DNA of 64,000 bases from Palleronia sp. LCG004 (GCF_032931615.1 NZ_CP136759.1:2890086-2954085); one strand, 5' to 3'. Positions 33,844 to 43,095 are shown, counted from the stretch's first letter. The notes: a model not told the origin generated them from the letters alone. Numbers and translations are program-made.

Positions 33844-34341
33844 ATGGCTGACGAAGAAAAGAGCCAGGGCGCAGAAGCGCCGAAGAAGTCCGGAAAGAAG
33901 GGGCTGGTCATCGGTCTCGCCCTTGCCGCGATCGCAGGTGGAGGGGGATTCTACGCCGTGCAATCCGGCATGATCCTCGGCCACGGCGATTCGCATGGCG
34001 AGGAGCACGCGGAAAGCGAATCGACCTTCGAACCGCTGCCGCAGGTGGCGTTCCTGCCGCTCGACCCGATGACCGTGTCGCTGCCGCCCGGAGCGGGATC
34101 GAAGCATCTGCGGTTCCGCGGGGAGCTCGAGGTGGCCGATGGCGAACAGGCGGCGGTCGAGGCGATGAAGCCGCGCGTCGTCGATGTGATGAACTCGTAT
34201 CTGCGGGCGGTCGAACCGTCCGAACTGCGCCAGCCCGAGGCGCTGCTGCATCTGCGCGCGCAGCTTCTGCGCCGGATCCAGCTCGTCGTGGGCGATGGTC
34301 GGGTGCGTGACCTGCTGGTCATGGAATTCGTATTGAGCTGA
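33844..34341 (+). CDS. fliL: Flagellar basal body-associated protein FliL
   Basis: 165 residues. A short cytoplasmic tail, one transmembrane helix at about 20-40 (GLVIGLALAAIAGGGGFYAV) and a periplasmic FliL domain (FLPLDPMTVSLPPGAGSKHL, VEAMKPRVVDVMNSYLRAVE, VRDLLVMEFVLS). FliL rings surround the stators in other bacteria. It heads the fliL-hypothetical-motE-like-motA-secreted protein unit, which fits that role. A second, diverged FliL-like gene is at 43080-43622. Confidence 0.92.
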   Translation: MADEEKSQGAEAPKKSGKKGLVIGLALAAIAGGGGFYAVQSGMILGHGDSHGEEHAESESTFEPLPQVAFLPLDPMTVSLPPGAGSKHLRFRGELEVADGEQAAVEAMKPRVVDVMNSYLRAVEPSELRQPEALLHLRAQLLRRIQLVVGDGRVRDLLVMEFVLS

Positions 34342-34352
34342 GGAGATCCAGA

Positions 34353-34883
34353 ATGGATGTTATCGCCGATATCTTGCTGATTTCGGGTGCGCTCGGCGTT
34401 GCCTTCTACTGCTTCGTGCTGTCGCGGCGCCTGACGCGCTTCACCGATCTGGAAAAGGGCGTGGGCGGGGCCGTCGCTGTCCTGTCGGCTCAGGTCGACG
34501 ACCTGACGCGCGCCCTCGAGCGGGCGCAGAAGGCCTCCGCCTCGTCCGGCGAGGAACTGCGCGAGCTGACTGCCCGCGCCGAGGGGGTTTCCCGCAAGCT
34601 CGAACTGCATGTGGCCTCGTTGCACGACCTTACAGATGCGGTGCCCGAAGCCCCTCCTGCTGCCGCTCCGGCGTTCGAGCCGAGTCAGACCCCTGAACAG
34701 GCCGCGGCACCTGCCCCTGCTTTGGCCCCTGAGCCCGCAGCCCAGCCCGTCGCGTCCGTCGCACCGGAGCCCGAGCCGGAACCGGTGGTCGAGCCCGCCC
34801 CCGCGGCGAAGCCCGCCTTGCAGGCGGCGCCGCGGGTCCAATCCTTCTTTTCCCTTGGCCGTACGCCGCGCGAGGCCCTCTGA
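34353..34883 (+). CDS. Membrane-anchored protein with Pro/Ala-rich tail, flagellar locus, function unknown
   Basis: 176 residues. One N-terminal transmembrane helix (about 4-24, IADILLISGALGVAFYCFVL), then a cytoplasmic coiled-coil-like helix (LSAQVDDLTRALERAQKASA and ELRELTARAEGVSRKLELHV), then some 60 residues of Pro/Ala/Glu repeats and a short conserved-looking end SFFSLGRTPREAL. I do not recognise the family with certainty. It lies between fliL and the MotE-like gene, whose start it overlaps by one base, so a stator-related scaffold or chaperone role is inferred. Confidence 0.75.
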   Translation: MDVIADILLISGALGVAFYCFVLSRRLTRFTDLEKGVGGAVAVLSAQVDDLTRALERAQKASASSGEELRELTARAEGVSRKLELHVASLHDLTDAVPEAPPAAAPAFEPSQTPEQAAAPAPALAPEPAAQPVASVAPEPEPEPVVEPAPAAKPALQAAPRVQSFFSLGRTPREAL

Positions 34884-35485
34884 TGGCACGTTTCAAGATC
34901 GCCAGACGCATCCGTCGTGCCGGGATCGGCACCCTGCCGCTTCTTGCGGGGCTTCTGATGGCCTCGGGGCTCGTGCGGCTCGGTGACGGAACCGGGGGCG
35001 TGCTCGTGCGGGAATTCGGCGCGATCGCGCTCTCCGCCGCGACCTCGACCCCCGAGACCGCGCCGTCGAACGACGACGAGGTGTCCGTAATTCTCACCGC
35101 GCTCAAGGACCGCGAGGCGCAGCTCGACGCGCGCGAGGCCCGTCTCGTTGAGCGCGAGGCCCAGCTCGACGGCGTCGAGGAGCGGATCCGCGCGCAGATG
35201 GGCGAGCTCGAAGCCGCGGAAACCAAGCTGTCGGAGCTTCTGAAGCTCGCCAACCAGGCGACGGAGACCGACCTTTCCCGGCTCACCACGGTCTACGAGA
35301 CGATGAAGCCAGCGGAAGCGGCACGCGTCTTCACCGAGATGGAGCCGGCCTTCGCCGCCGGGTTCCTGGGGCGCATGCGTCCCGAATCCGCCGCCCAGGT
35401 CATGGCAGGGCTCGACCCGCAGACCGCCTATACGATCAGCGTGATGATCGCCGGCCGCAACGCGGCGACCGGCAGTCAAGACTGA
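34883..35485 (+). CDS. MotE-like protein (MgtE-N/MotE family)
   Basis: 200 residues. A signal-anchor helix (about 15-32, IGTLPLLAGLLMASGLVRLG) is followed by a long coiled coil with internal repeats (LDAREARLVEREAQLDGVEE) and a C-terminal MgtE-N-like helical domain (LTTVYETMKPAEAARVFTEM, FLGRMRPESAAQVMAGLDPQ). This is the MotE architecture; in Sinorhizobium MotE is a periplasmic chaperone for MotC. No recognisable motC is here, but a 676-residue secreted protein follows motA and could be the client. Confidence 0.8.
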   Translation: MARFKIARRIRRAGIGTLPLLAGLLMASGLVRLGDGTGGVLVREFGAIALSAATSTPETAPSNDDEVSVILTALKDREAQLDAREARLVEREAQLDGVEERIRAQMGELEAAETKLSELLKLANQATETDLSRLTTVYETMKPAEAARVFTEMEPAFAAGFLGRMRPESAAQVMAGLDPQTAYTISVMIAGRNAATGSQD

Positions 35486-35514
35486 CCCACCAAGCCATTG
35501 CAGGAAATCAAGAA

Positions 35515-36378
35515 ATGATCGGAATCATTGGTATCGTCGTCGTGCTTGGGATGGTCTTCGGCGGCTATCTGGCCGCGGGCGGCAAGATGGGGATCATCCT
35601 CAAGTCCCTCCCGTTCGAGATGATGATGATCGGGGGGGCCGCGGCGGGTGCGTTCATCCTGTCGAACGACACCGCCTCGATGAAGCAGACGTTCAAGGGG
35701 ATCGGCCGCGTCTTCAAGGGCCCGAAATGGCGGAGCGACGATTACCGCGACCTGCTCTGCCTGCTGTTCGAGCTGATCCGCCTGGCGAAATCGGCCCCGC
35801 TCGAGCTCGAGACGCATATCGAGAACCCCGAGGAATCGGCGATCTTCGCCCGCTACCCCAAGATCAAGGGTGATCACGAGGCGGTCGAGATGATCTGCGA
35901 CACGCTGCGATCGGCCTCGATGAACTACGACGACCCCCATCAGGTCGAGGAAGTGCTGGAGAAGCGGCTGGACGCGCATTTCCATCACTCCATGCATCCG
36001 AGTCACGCGTTGCAGACCGTCGCCGACGGCCTTCCGGCACTCGGCATCGTCGCGGCCGTTCTGGGCGTCATCAAGACGATGGGCTCGATCGACCAGCCGC
36101 CCGAGGTTCTGGGCAAGCTCATCGGCGGCGCGCTGGTCGGGACGTTTCTGGGCGTGTTCCTTGCCTATGGCTTCGTCGGACCTTTCGCTGCCAAGCTCAA
36201 GACGGTGGCCGAGGAGGACGGGCATTTCTACCAGCTCATCCGCGAGGTCCTGGTTGCCAACCTGCACAACCACAGCCCCAATATCTGCATCGAGGTCGGA
36301 CGGCAGAACACGCCGCACCATTATCGCCCCCGGTTCAACGACCTCGAGGAAGCGCTGAAGGGAGCGCGCGCGGCATGA
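35515..36378 (+). CDS. motA: Flagellar motor stator protein MotA
   Basis: 287 residues with four transmembrane helices. Signatures: FGGYLAAGGKMGIILKSLPF, GGAAAGAFILSND, and the ExbB/MotA core TVADGLPALGIVAAVLGVIK plus LIGGALVGTFLGVFLAYGFV. MotA with MotB forms the proton-driven stator. motB is not adjacent, which is unusual, since motAB are normally paired. The ATG follows AGGAAATC; the stop overlaps the next gene by 4 bp (ATGA). Confidence 0.96.
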   Translation: MIGIIGIVVVLGMVFGGYLAAGGKMGIILKSLPFEMMMIGGAAAGAFILSNDTASMKQTFKGIGRVFKGPKWRSDDYRDLLCLLFELIRLAKSAPLELETHIENPEESAIFARYPKIKGDHEAVEMICDTLRSASMNYDDPHQVEEVLEKRLDAHFHHSMHPSHALQTVADGLPALGIVAAVLGVIKTMGSIDQPPEVLGKLIGGALVGTFLGVFLAYGFVGPFAAKLKTVAEEDGHFYQLIREVLVANLHNHSPNICIEVGRQNTPHHYRPRFNDLEEALKGARAA

Positions 36379-38405
36379 TCATCCGCGTCGCCATATGCCT
36401 TGGCGTCCTGACCATCGCCGGTTCTGCCGAGGCGCAATCTGTGCTTGTCCGCACGGGCGAGCATGACGGGTTCACCCGCGTCGTGCTGAATGCCCCGCAG
36501 GGGATGGATTGGTCCATCGACCGCGAAGGCGGAACCGTCAGGATCTCGGGCCCCGGGACGGCGCGCTACGATCTCGCGAATGTCTATCGCCCGATCGCCC
36601 GTGCCCGCGTCGGCACGATCGAGGCGGCGGGCGAGGGAGACCTGCTCGTCGAGCTCAACTGTGCCTGCCAAATCGACAGCTTCGAGACGGGCAGCGGGGC
36701 CTTCGTGCTCGACATCGTCGACCCTGTCGAGGGTGCGCCGGTGGAGGTGGATATGGCTGCGCTGTTTCCCGACGATCCGCTGCGCCTGCCCGATCCGCCG
36801 GTGATCCTTCCCGGACCGCTCAGCCGAGCGCTCGATCCCTCGCTGGAGGCGCGCGCGGAGCAGGACATCCTCGCCCAGGCGCGACGCACGATGACCGAAC
36901 AGCTGGCCCGCGGTGCCGCGCAGAACCTCGTCACGGTGTCCGAGCCGGTCGAACTGCCCGACATGGAGGAGGACGTCATCGTCGCCGAGGAGGAGGTTCG
37001 ACTGCCAGTGACGTTCCTGCCCGACGGGCTCTATCCCAACATGCGCGTGGAGACACAGGTCGACCGCGACGGGTCGGGCGGACCGCGACCGATTACGGAT
37101 ACCGCCTGTCTTCCGGCCGCGAAGTTCGACTTTGCGGCCTGGGGCGATCCGGTCGATCCCTTCGGCAAGCTCCGCGCCCTGAGGCCCGAGCTGTTCGGCG
37201 AGACGGGCCGCCGGCAGGGCGAGGTCTATGCCGAGATGGCGAAGAGCTATCTCTACCTGACGTTCGGTGCAGAGGCGCGCGCGCTTCTGGCCGACAGCCC
37301 CGAGAACACGCCTGATCGAGAGATCCTGACGGAGATCGCGCGGAACATGGATAACGGGCTCGGCAGCCCGGCACTCGCGTCGCAACTGAATTGCGACAGC
37401 AACGCCGCGATCCTCGCATTCCTCGACCGCGAGTCGCCGCGACCCGACGATCCGAGCGTGCTGATCCGTCGCTATCTCGACCTGCCGACGACGTTGCGAA
37501 CCTATGTGGGCCCGCGACTGGCCGAGCGGTTCCTCGACATGGGTCTGACAGAGGATGCGCGCACGATCCGCAACGCCTATCGTCGGGAGCCCGCCGTCAC
37601 CGGAGCCGAGGACGCGTTCGTCGCGGCACGGATCGAGGGCGGGAGCAGCGGCGAGGGCGAGACGGAGCTCGCCACGGTCGTGGAAGAGCGACTGCCACGC
37701 GCCGCCGAGGCGATGACGTTCCTTCTGACGGCCATGACCGACAGGGGCGAGAGGGTGCCCGCCGAGACGGCGGACCAGGCGCTTGCCCTGAGCTTCGAGA
37801 CCGCCGATCCGGCGCGTGCCGAGCTTGAGCGCGCGGTTCTGCGTGCGATCGCGGCGCGTCCGGCCATCGTGGAGGCCTTCGGCGAGATCGACAGGCTGAA
37901 GCGAATCTCCCGCGGGCCCTTCGACGAGATCGAACATGATCTTTTCGCGCGGATCCTCGCGACCGAGAGCGACGCGGAGTTCCTGCGCCTGATGGTGCCT
38001 TTCGCCGAACGTCCGATCGCGGACCCGGAGCTGAGGCTCGCCATCGCGGAAAGGCTGCGGGCCGAGAGCCTGTGGAAGCAGGCCGAGACGGTGATCGACG
38101 CCTCCGAGAGCATCCCGACGCGGGAGGAGCGCATCGTGCGCGCCGAGATCGCCGTCGATGCGGGCAAGGACGACGTGGCCCGGTCCTATCTGGCCGGGCT
38201 CGACGGACCCGATGCGGAGGCGGTTCTGGTTCGGCTGACCGAGGAGGAGGACCCCGTCGTCGAGATGGCAGAGGGCGACACGCCACCCGCGCCCGACGTG
38301 CCGGTCCGGCCCATCCGGTCGAACCCGGAGCTGTCGCAGGCGGAGGACCTGCTGACGCAGACCTCCCAACTGCGCGACGAGCTCAACGCGATCCTGGCGC
38401 AGTGA
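36375..38405 (+). CDS. Large secreted protein of the flagellar motor region, function unknown
   Basis: 676 residues. A signal peptide is clear (residues 1-20, cleavage after AGSAEA). Residues 20-110 form a beta-rich domain (VRTGEHDGFTRVVLNAPQGM, GTVRISGPGTARYDLANVY) reminiscent of AMIN-type periplasmic domains. Then comes a charged linker with LPDMEEDVIVAEEEVRL, and from about 240 to 640 a helical region with TPR-like spacing (AEMAKSYLYLTFGAEARALL, RLAERFLDMGLTEDARTIRN). The end is a heptad helix (LSQAEDLLTQTSQLRDELNA). It is translationally coupled to motA, so a periplasmic stator or ring partner is likely, in the way of MotC, but homology is not visible. Confidence 0.8.
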   Translation: MIIRVAICLGVLTIAGSAEAQSVLVRTGEHDGFTRVVLNAPQGMDWSIDREGGTVRISGPGTARYDLANVYRPIARARVGTIEAAGEGDLLVELNCACQIDSFETGSGAFVLDIVDPVEGAPVEVDMAALFPDDPLRLPDPPVILPGPLSRALDPSLEARAEQDILAQARRTMTEQLARGAAQNLVTVSEPVELPDMEEDVIVAEEEVRLPVTFLPDGLYPNMRVETQVDRDGSGGPRPITDTACLPAAKFDFAAWGDPVDPFGKLRALRPELFGETGRRQGEVYAEMAKSYLYLTFGAEARALLADSPENTPDREILTEIARNMDNGLGSPALASQLNCDSNAAILAFLDRESPRPDDPSVLIRRYLDLPTTLRTYVGPRLAERFLDMGLTEDARTIRNAYRREPAVTGAEDAFVAARIEGGSSGEGETELATVVEERLPRAAEAMTFLLTAMTDRGERVPAETADQALALSFETADPARAELERAVLRAIAARPAIVEAFGEIDRLKRISRGPFDEIEHDLFARILATESDAEFLRLMVPFAERPIADPELRLAIAERLRAESLWKQAETVIDASESIPTREERIVRAEIAVDAGKDDVARSYLAGLDGPDAEAVLVRLTEEEDPVVEMAEGDTPPAPDVPVRPIRSNPELSQAEDLLTQTSQLRDELNAILAQ

Positions 38406-38484
38406 ATCGGACGCGCGGCAACGATTTGGTAAGGCCCGGAGGATAGCAAAGGCGCACGTGAACCTGGCTTCAGAAGGAGCTGAC

Positions 38485-38580
38485 ATGCGCGTGATCGCGA
38501 CCCGAGCCGCCAGTCATGGCGAACGCCGCCCCTCCATTGCGGGACGGCCGTTCGCGTACCGCGCGGAGCGCGTGGAATGA
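38485..38580 (+). CDS. 31-codon leader ORF upstream of flhA
   Basis: ATG 38485 is preceded by a strong AAGGAGCTGAC ribosome site, while flhA itself has none of comparable strength. The frame (MRVIATRAASHGERRPSIAG, then RPFAYRAERVE) ends in ATGA overlapping the flhA start at 38577. The peptide is arginine-rich without a known motif. A leader peptide that couples ribosome entry to flhA translation is the simplest reading. Confidence 0.4.
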   Translation: MRVIATRAASHGERRPSIAGRPFAYRAERVE

Positions 38581-40658
38581 AGCTGTCGTTGCAGACGGTC
38601 TTTCAGCCGACGATCCTGCTTGCGCTCGCGCTGATGGCGGTGATCGTGATGATGATCCTGCCGGTTCCGTCATGGGTCCTCGACGTCGGGCTGGCGGCGT
38701 CCTTCGCGCTCGCCATCCTCATGTTCACGACGACGCTCTTCATCGAGCGCCCGCTGGATTTCTCGGCCTTTCCGACGATCCTGCTCGCCTCCCTGATGCT
38801 GCGGCTGTCACTCAACGTATCCTCTACCAAGCTCATCATCGGCGAGGGGCATACCGGCACCGGGGCCGCGGGCGAGGTCATCCAGGGCTTCGCGCTCTTC
38901 GTCATGGGCGGCAGCGTGCTGATCGGCCTTGTCGTGTTCGGCGTGCTGCTGATCGTGAACTTCATGGTCATCACCAAGGGGGCCGCGCGGATGGCCGAGG
39001 TCGGCGCGCGGTTCGCGCTTGACGCGATGCCGGGCAAGCAGCTCGCCATCGACGCGGACATGAGCGCGGGGGCCATCGACCACGCGGAAGCCAAGGGCCG
39101 CCGCGAGACCGAACAGCAGGAGACGACCTTTTTCGGATCGCTCGACGGTGCGTCGAAATTCGTGAAGGGCGATGCGGTCGCGGGCCTTCTCATCACGCTG
39201 CTGAACCTCGTCATGGGGCTCATCATCGGGATCACGATCCACGGCATGCCGATCGGCACCGCCTTCGAGACCTACGCGATCCTGACCGTCGGTGACGGGC
39301 TCGTCACGCAGATCCCCGCCGTCATCATCTCGATCGCCTCGGCGCTGCTGCTGTCGCGGGGCGGCACGACAGGGTCGACCGACCTCGCGATCTTCACGCA
39401 GCTGAGCCGGTACCCCTCGGCGCTCAAGACGGTCGCCGTGCTTCTCGGCCTCTTCGCGCTGGTGCCGGGCCTCCCGTTCCTGCCCTTCATGCTGGGCGCG
39501 ATTGCGTTGGGCTATGCCGGGCATCGCGCCGCCAGGATCGCCCAGAAGCAGGACGTCGCGCAGGACGTCGCCACCACCGATCATGCCCCCGAGCGGATGC
39601 GCATGGGCGATATCCTCGATCTCGACGACATCCACCTCGAATTCGCGTCAAACCTCGTTCCCATGGTGCTCGACCCGGCGAGCGGGCTCGACGCACGGAT
39701 CGGCAACATGCGTCAGCACGTGGCTGCACGCTATGGCCTGATCCTGCCCGAGATCCGCCTGACCGACGACGCAGCGTTGCCCGACGGCACCTACATCATC
39801 CGCGTGCATGGCGTGGAGCGCGTGCGCGACCGGCTGCATCCGGACCAGGTGCTCGCGCTTCTGTCGGACGGCATCGACGACCTGCCTGCGGGGCTCGACG
39901 TGAACGAACCCGTCTACGGCGCGCCCGCCCGCTGGCTGCCCGCCGACCGGCAGGACGACCTCGCGATGTCGGGCATGACGATCGTGACGCCGCCCGAAGT
40001 GCTGGCCACGCATCTGCTCGAGGTGATCAAGCGCGAATTCCCCCGCCTGCTGACGCTGAAGGCGCTGCGCCGGCTGCTCGACGAATTCGTGGAACTGAGC
40101 GATGCCAACCGCGCGCAGGCCAACCGCAAGCTCATCGACAGCCTCATCCCCGACAAGGTGCCGATGGAACTGCTGCTTGCCGTGCTGCGCCTGCTGCTGG
40201 AAGAGCGGGTGTCGATCCGCAACCTGCCGCTCATCCTCGAGACGATCGCCTCGGCGCGCGGCACGAACGTCACGACCGAAGGCATCTGCGAGGCGGTCCG
40301 CCAGCGGCTGGGCTTCCAGATGGTGGCCGAACTCAAGCGTCCCGACGGGACCGTCCCGCTCGTTCAGCTCGCCCCCGAATGGGAGCAGGTCTTCTCGGCC
40401 CATCACATGGACGGAGACGACAGCGGCATGAACGTCGCCTTGCCGCCAGAGGATTTCAACCGCCTCGCCAGGAACGCGGCCGAGCGTCTGGGCGAGATCT
40501 CGGGCGAGGGGACCTTCGCCGCGGTCATCACCTCCTCGCGGCGCAGGCGCTATATCCGGATGGTGCTCTCGGCGCGCGGCATCGCCAACCCGGTGCTGAG
40601 CTTCGAGGAACTCGGAACAGACGCGCAACCGGCCCTCGTGGGCGTCGTCGCGGCATGA
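38577..40658 (+). CDS. flhA: Flagellar export gate protein FlhA
   Basis: 693 residues. The N-terminal half has eight hydrophobic helices with the FHIPEP core (ILLASLMLRLSLNVSSTKLI and TKGAARMAEVGARFALDAMP, GKQLAIDADMSAGAIDHAEA). The C-terminal cytoplasmic domain (from about 350) forms the nonameric ring that docks chaperone-substrate complexes (LLDEFVELSDANRAQANRKL, AVITSSRRRRYIRMVLSARG). Overlaps fliR as ATGA. Start context suggests coupling to a short upstream ORF. Confidence 0.97.
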   Translation: MKLSLQTVFQPTILLALALMAVIVMMILPVPSWVLDVGLAASFALAILMFTTTLFIERPLDFSAFPTILLASLMLRLSLNVSSTKLIIGEGHTGTGAAGEVIQGFALFVMGGSVLIGLVVFGVLLIVNFMVITKGAARMAEVGARFALDAMPGKQLAIDADMSAGAIDHAEAKGRRETEQQETTFFGSLDGASKFVKGDAVAGLLITLLNLVMGLIIGITIHGMPIGTAFETYAILTVGDGLVTQIPAVIISIASALLLSRGGTTGSTDLAIFTQLSRYPSALKTVAVLLGLFALVPGLPFLPFMLGAIALGYAGHRAARIAQKQDVAQDVATTDHAPERMRMGDILDLDDIHLEFASNLVPMVLDPASGLDARIGNMRQHVAARYGLILPEIRLTDDAALPDGTYIIRVHGVERVRDRLHPDQVLALLSDGIDDLPAGLDVNEPVYGAPARWLPADRQDDLAMSGMTIVTPPEVLATHLLEVIKREFPRLLTLKALRRLLDEFVELSDANRAQANRKLIDSLIPDKVPMELLLAVLRLLLEERVSIRNLPLILETIASARGTNVTTEGICEAVRQRLGFQMVAELKRPDGTVPLVQLAPEWEQVFSAHHMDGDDSGMNVALPPEDFNRLARNAAERLGEISGEGTFAAVITSSRRRRYIRMVLSARGIANPVLSFEELGTDAQPALVGVVAA

Positions 40659-41428
40659 TCCAGGGGCTGACCGCGCTGACCGAACTCGCCAGTCTGAACC
40701 TGGCGGCGGCCTTCGCGGTCTTTCTCAGGGTGGGGGCGATCATGGCGCTGCTGCCGGGCTTCGGCGAACAGTCGATCCCGGTCCGCGTGCGGCTGGTGAT
40801 CGCGCTGGCCTTCACCGTCATCACCGCGCCCGCGATCGCGCCGACGCTGCCCTCGGCTCTGCTCGACCGGATCGGTCCGGCGATCGGGGCCGAGGTGGTG
40901 ATCGGTCTGTCGCTCGGCGCGACGCTGCGGCTCTTCGTGATGGCGCTGTCGATCGCGGGCTCGATCGCGGCGCAGAGCGTGTCGCTGGCGCAGATCCTGG
41001 GCGGTGCCGGGGTCGATCCGCAACCGGCGATCGGACATATCATGGTCCTCTCCGGCCTGACGCTCGCGATCATGATGGGGCTGCACATCAAGATCGCGCA
41101 GCTCATCATCTATTCCTACGAATTGATGCCGCCCGGGCAATGGCCCGACGCGGCCGACATGCTCACCTGGGGGGTGGATCGCGTGGGCAAGGCGTTTTCG
41201 CTGGGCTTCACGCTCGCCGCGCCTTTCGTGATCATCTCGATGATCTACAATCTTGCGCTCGGCGTCATCAACCGCGCGATGCCGCAACTCATGGTGTCGT
41301 TCGTGGGCGCGCCCGCGATCACGGCGGGCGGTCTCATCGTGCTCGCCATGTCGCTGCCCTTCGTGCTGCAGGTGTGGCTGTCGCTCATGGATCAGTTCAT
41401 CGTCGACCCGACGGGTGCGCCGCGATGA
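40655..41428 (+). CDS. fliR: Flagellar export protein FliR
   Basis: 257 residues, about six transmembrane helices. Typical stretches: FLRVGAIMALLPGFGEQSIP, VVIGLSLGATLRLFVMALSI, SVSLAQILGGAGVDPQPAIG and LALGVINRAMPQLMVSFVGA. FliR completes the FliPQR gate. ATGA overlaps at both ends join it to flhA and flhB. Confidence 0.96.
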   Translation: MIQGLTALTELASLNLAAAFAVFLRVGAIMALLPGFGEQSIPVRVRLVIALAFTVITAPAIAPTLPSALLDRIGPAIGAEVVIGLSLGATLRLFVMALSIAGSIAAQSVSLAQILGGAGVDPQPAIGHIMVLSGLTLAIMMGLHIKIAQLIIYSYELMPPGQWPDAADMLTWGVDRVGKAFSLGFTLAAPFVIISMIYNLALGVINRAMPQLMVSFVGAPAITAGGLIVLAMSLPFVLQVWLSLMDQFIVDPTGAPR

Positions 41429-42507
41429 GCGACGAGCAGGACGACGACGACAAGCAACACGACCCGAGCCAGAAGAAGCTCGACGACGCGCGCAAGAAAG
41501 GCGAGGTGCCGCGCTCGGCCGACCTGATCACGACGGGCAGCTATGCGGGACTGCTGCTCGCGGCGGTGGGTGCGGGCGGCTACACGCTGACCAGGATGGG
41601 CGAGACGCTGATGCCGCTCATTTCTCGGTCGAGCACGCTCGCGCGCGAGATCGACCGCGGCGGGGGGGCGACGCTTGCCGGCACCCTTCTGGGCGAGGTC
41701 GGCTTCGCACTCGCGCCGTGGATGGTGTTGCCGCTGGCGCTGGCGCTCGTCTCGGTCATCGCGCAGCAGGCGCTACTCGTGACGGGAAGCAAGCTGCAGC
41801 CCAAGCTCAACCGGATCTCGATTCTGGGGAACGCCAAGAACAAGTTCGGACGCAACGGCCTTTTCGAGTTCGCGAAATCGACGAGCAAGCTGCTGATCTA
41901 CACTGTGATCCTCGTGTGGTTCCTCATGTCGAAGATGCCCGAGATCATGGCCTCGGTCGCGCTGTCTCCCGAGCCGGTGGTGGGTCTGCTGATGGAGCTG
42001 TCGGTGACGTTCCTAGGGATCGTGCTGCTGATCTCGATCTGCATCGGCGGGATCGACTTCTTCTGGCAGCGCGCCGAGCACATGCGCAAGAACCGCATGT
42101 CGCACAAGGACATGAAGGACGAGCACAAGGACAGCGAGGGCGACCCGCATACCAAGCAGCAGCGCCGTCAACGCGGCTACGAGATCGCGATGAACTCGAT
42201 GCTGTCGGCCGTTCCAGAGGCATCCGTGGTCGTCGTGAACCCGACCCACTATGCCGTTGCGCTCCAATGGTCGCGGAATTCACCCGGCGCACCCGTCTGT
42301 GTCGCAAAGGGCGTCGACGAGGTCGCGCGCAAGATCCGCGAGGCCGCGACCGAGGCGGGCGTCCCGATCCACAGCGATCCGCCCACGGCGCGGGCGATCC
42401 ATGCCACGGTCGATGTGGGTGCCGAGATCGAGCCCGAGCATTTCGCGCCCGTGGCGGTTGCGATCCGTTTCGCGGAGGAGATGCGCAGAAAGGCGGCACA
42501 GCGATGA
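41425..42507 (+). CDS. flhB: Flagellar export switch protein FlhB
   Basis: 360 residues. A charged N-terminus (DPSQKKLDDARKKGEVPRSA), four transmembrane helices and a cytoplasmic domain with the autocleavage motif NPTH at residue 272 (VVNPTHYAVALQWSRNSPGA). FlhB switches export from hook to filament substrates with FliK (encoded at 56737). ATGA overlap with the next gene. Confidence 0.97.
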   Translation: MSDEQDDDDKQHDPSQKKLDDARKKGEVPRSADLITTGSYAGLLLAAVGAGGYTLTRMGETLMPLISRSSTLAREIDRGGGATLAGTLLGEVGFALAPWMVLPLALALVSVIAQQALLVTGSKLQPKLNRISILGNAKNKFGRNGLFEFAKSTSKLLIYTVILVWFLMSKMPEIMASVALSPEPVVGLLMELSVTFLGIVLLISICIGGIDFFWQRAEHMRKNRMSHKDMKDEHKDSEGDPHTKQQRRQRGYEIAMNSMLSAVPEASVVVVNPTHYAVALQWSRNSPGAPVCVAKGVDEVARKIREAATEAGVPIHSDPPTARAIHATVDVGAEIEPEHFAPVAVAIRFAEEMRRKAAQR

Positions 42508-42857
42508 AGGACAGCGAGCGTTTGAAGGCGATGGTGGGTCTGGCCGAGATCGTGCGCGATCGCGAGCTCGCCAAGGTCGAGAAGATCGTGGGGCACATGC
42601 GCCGGATCGAGGGCGACATCGCGCAGCTTCGCGAAGCGCGCGACGCGCGGCTCGGGGACGATACGCTCGATGCCGCGCGGCTCAGCGGAGCGGACATGGC
42701 CTGGCTCGGCTGGACCGAGGATCAGCTCAGTCGCAAGCTCGCCCAGCTCGCCACGCTGCGCGCGACCCACGAAGAGGCTCTGAAGGCCGCCCGGCAGGCT
42801 TTCGGCCGGTCTGACGTGCTCGGCAAGCTGGCGAAGGCCGCCCCCGGCAAACGGTGA
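42504..42857 (+). CDS. Small coiled-coil protein after flhB, possible FliJ analogue
   Basis: 117 residues, nearly all helical and charged (MVGLAEIVRDRELAKVEKIV, HMRRIEGDIAQLREARDARL, QLSRKLAQLATLRATHEEAL). Size, composition and place at the end of the flhA-fliR-flhB operon suit a FliJ-like export chaperone that would form a coiled coil on FliI; no sequence signature proves it. It overlaps flhB by ATGA. Confidence 0.7.
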   Translation: MKDSERLKAMVGLAEIVRDRELAKVEKIVGHMRRIEGDIAQLREARDARLGDDTLDAARLSGADMAWLGWTEDQLSRKLAQLATLRATHEEALKAARQAFGRSDVLGKLAKAAPGKR

Positions 42858-42900
42858 CGCGGATCCGCTCGGCTTGGGTCGTGGAGGTGTCAGCAGGACG

Positions 42901-43095
42901 ATGAAGGACGATGATCCTCACGACGCCGGGGCGATCGGGCAGATTGTCGTCTCGGTTCGACTTGCGGAGGGGAGGCACATCTGCCGCGTGATCACGCGGG
43001 GGCCACGGATCCTCGGCGATCCCGGCACGGAGAGATCCGCTCCCGCCCCGCCATTCGATGGCGAAGCGGAAGCGGTGCGTCAGGCGATGTCCTGA
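42901..43095 (+). CDS. Short hypothetical protein, weakly supported
   Basis: 64 residues from ATG 42901 (MKDDDPHDAGAIGQIVVSVR, later GRHICRVITRGPRI). GGAGGT lies 15 bp upstream, rather far. It follows the fliJ-like gene by 43 bp and its end overlaps the convergent fliL-like gene by 16 bp. No family recognised; it may be a minor flagellar gene or not coding. Confidence 0.35.
   Translation: MKDDDPHDAGAIGQIVVSVRLAEGRHICRVITRGPRILGDPGTERSAPAPPFDGEAEAVRQAMS

Noticed and set aside
36321..38486. 721-codon open frame antisense to the 676-residue secreted protein gene
   Set aside because: Composition is arginine/histidine-rich shadow type. The plus frame has a signal peptide and ATGA coupling with motA.
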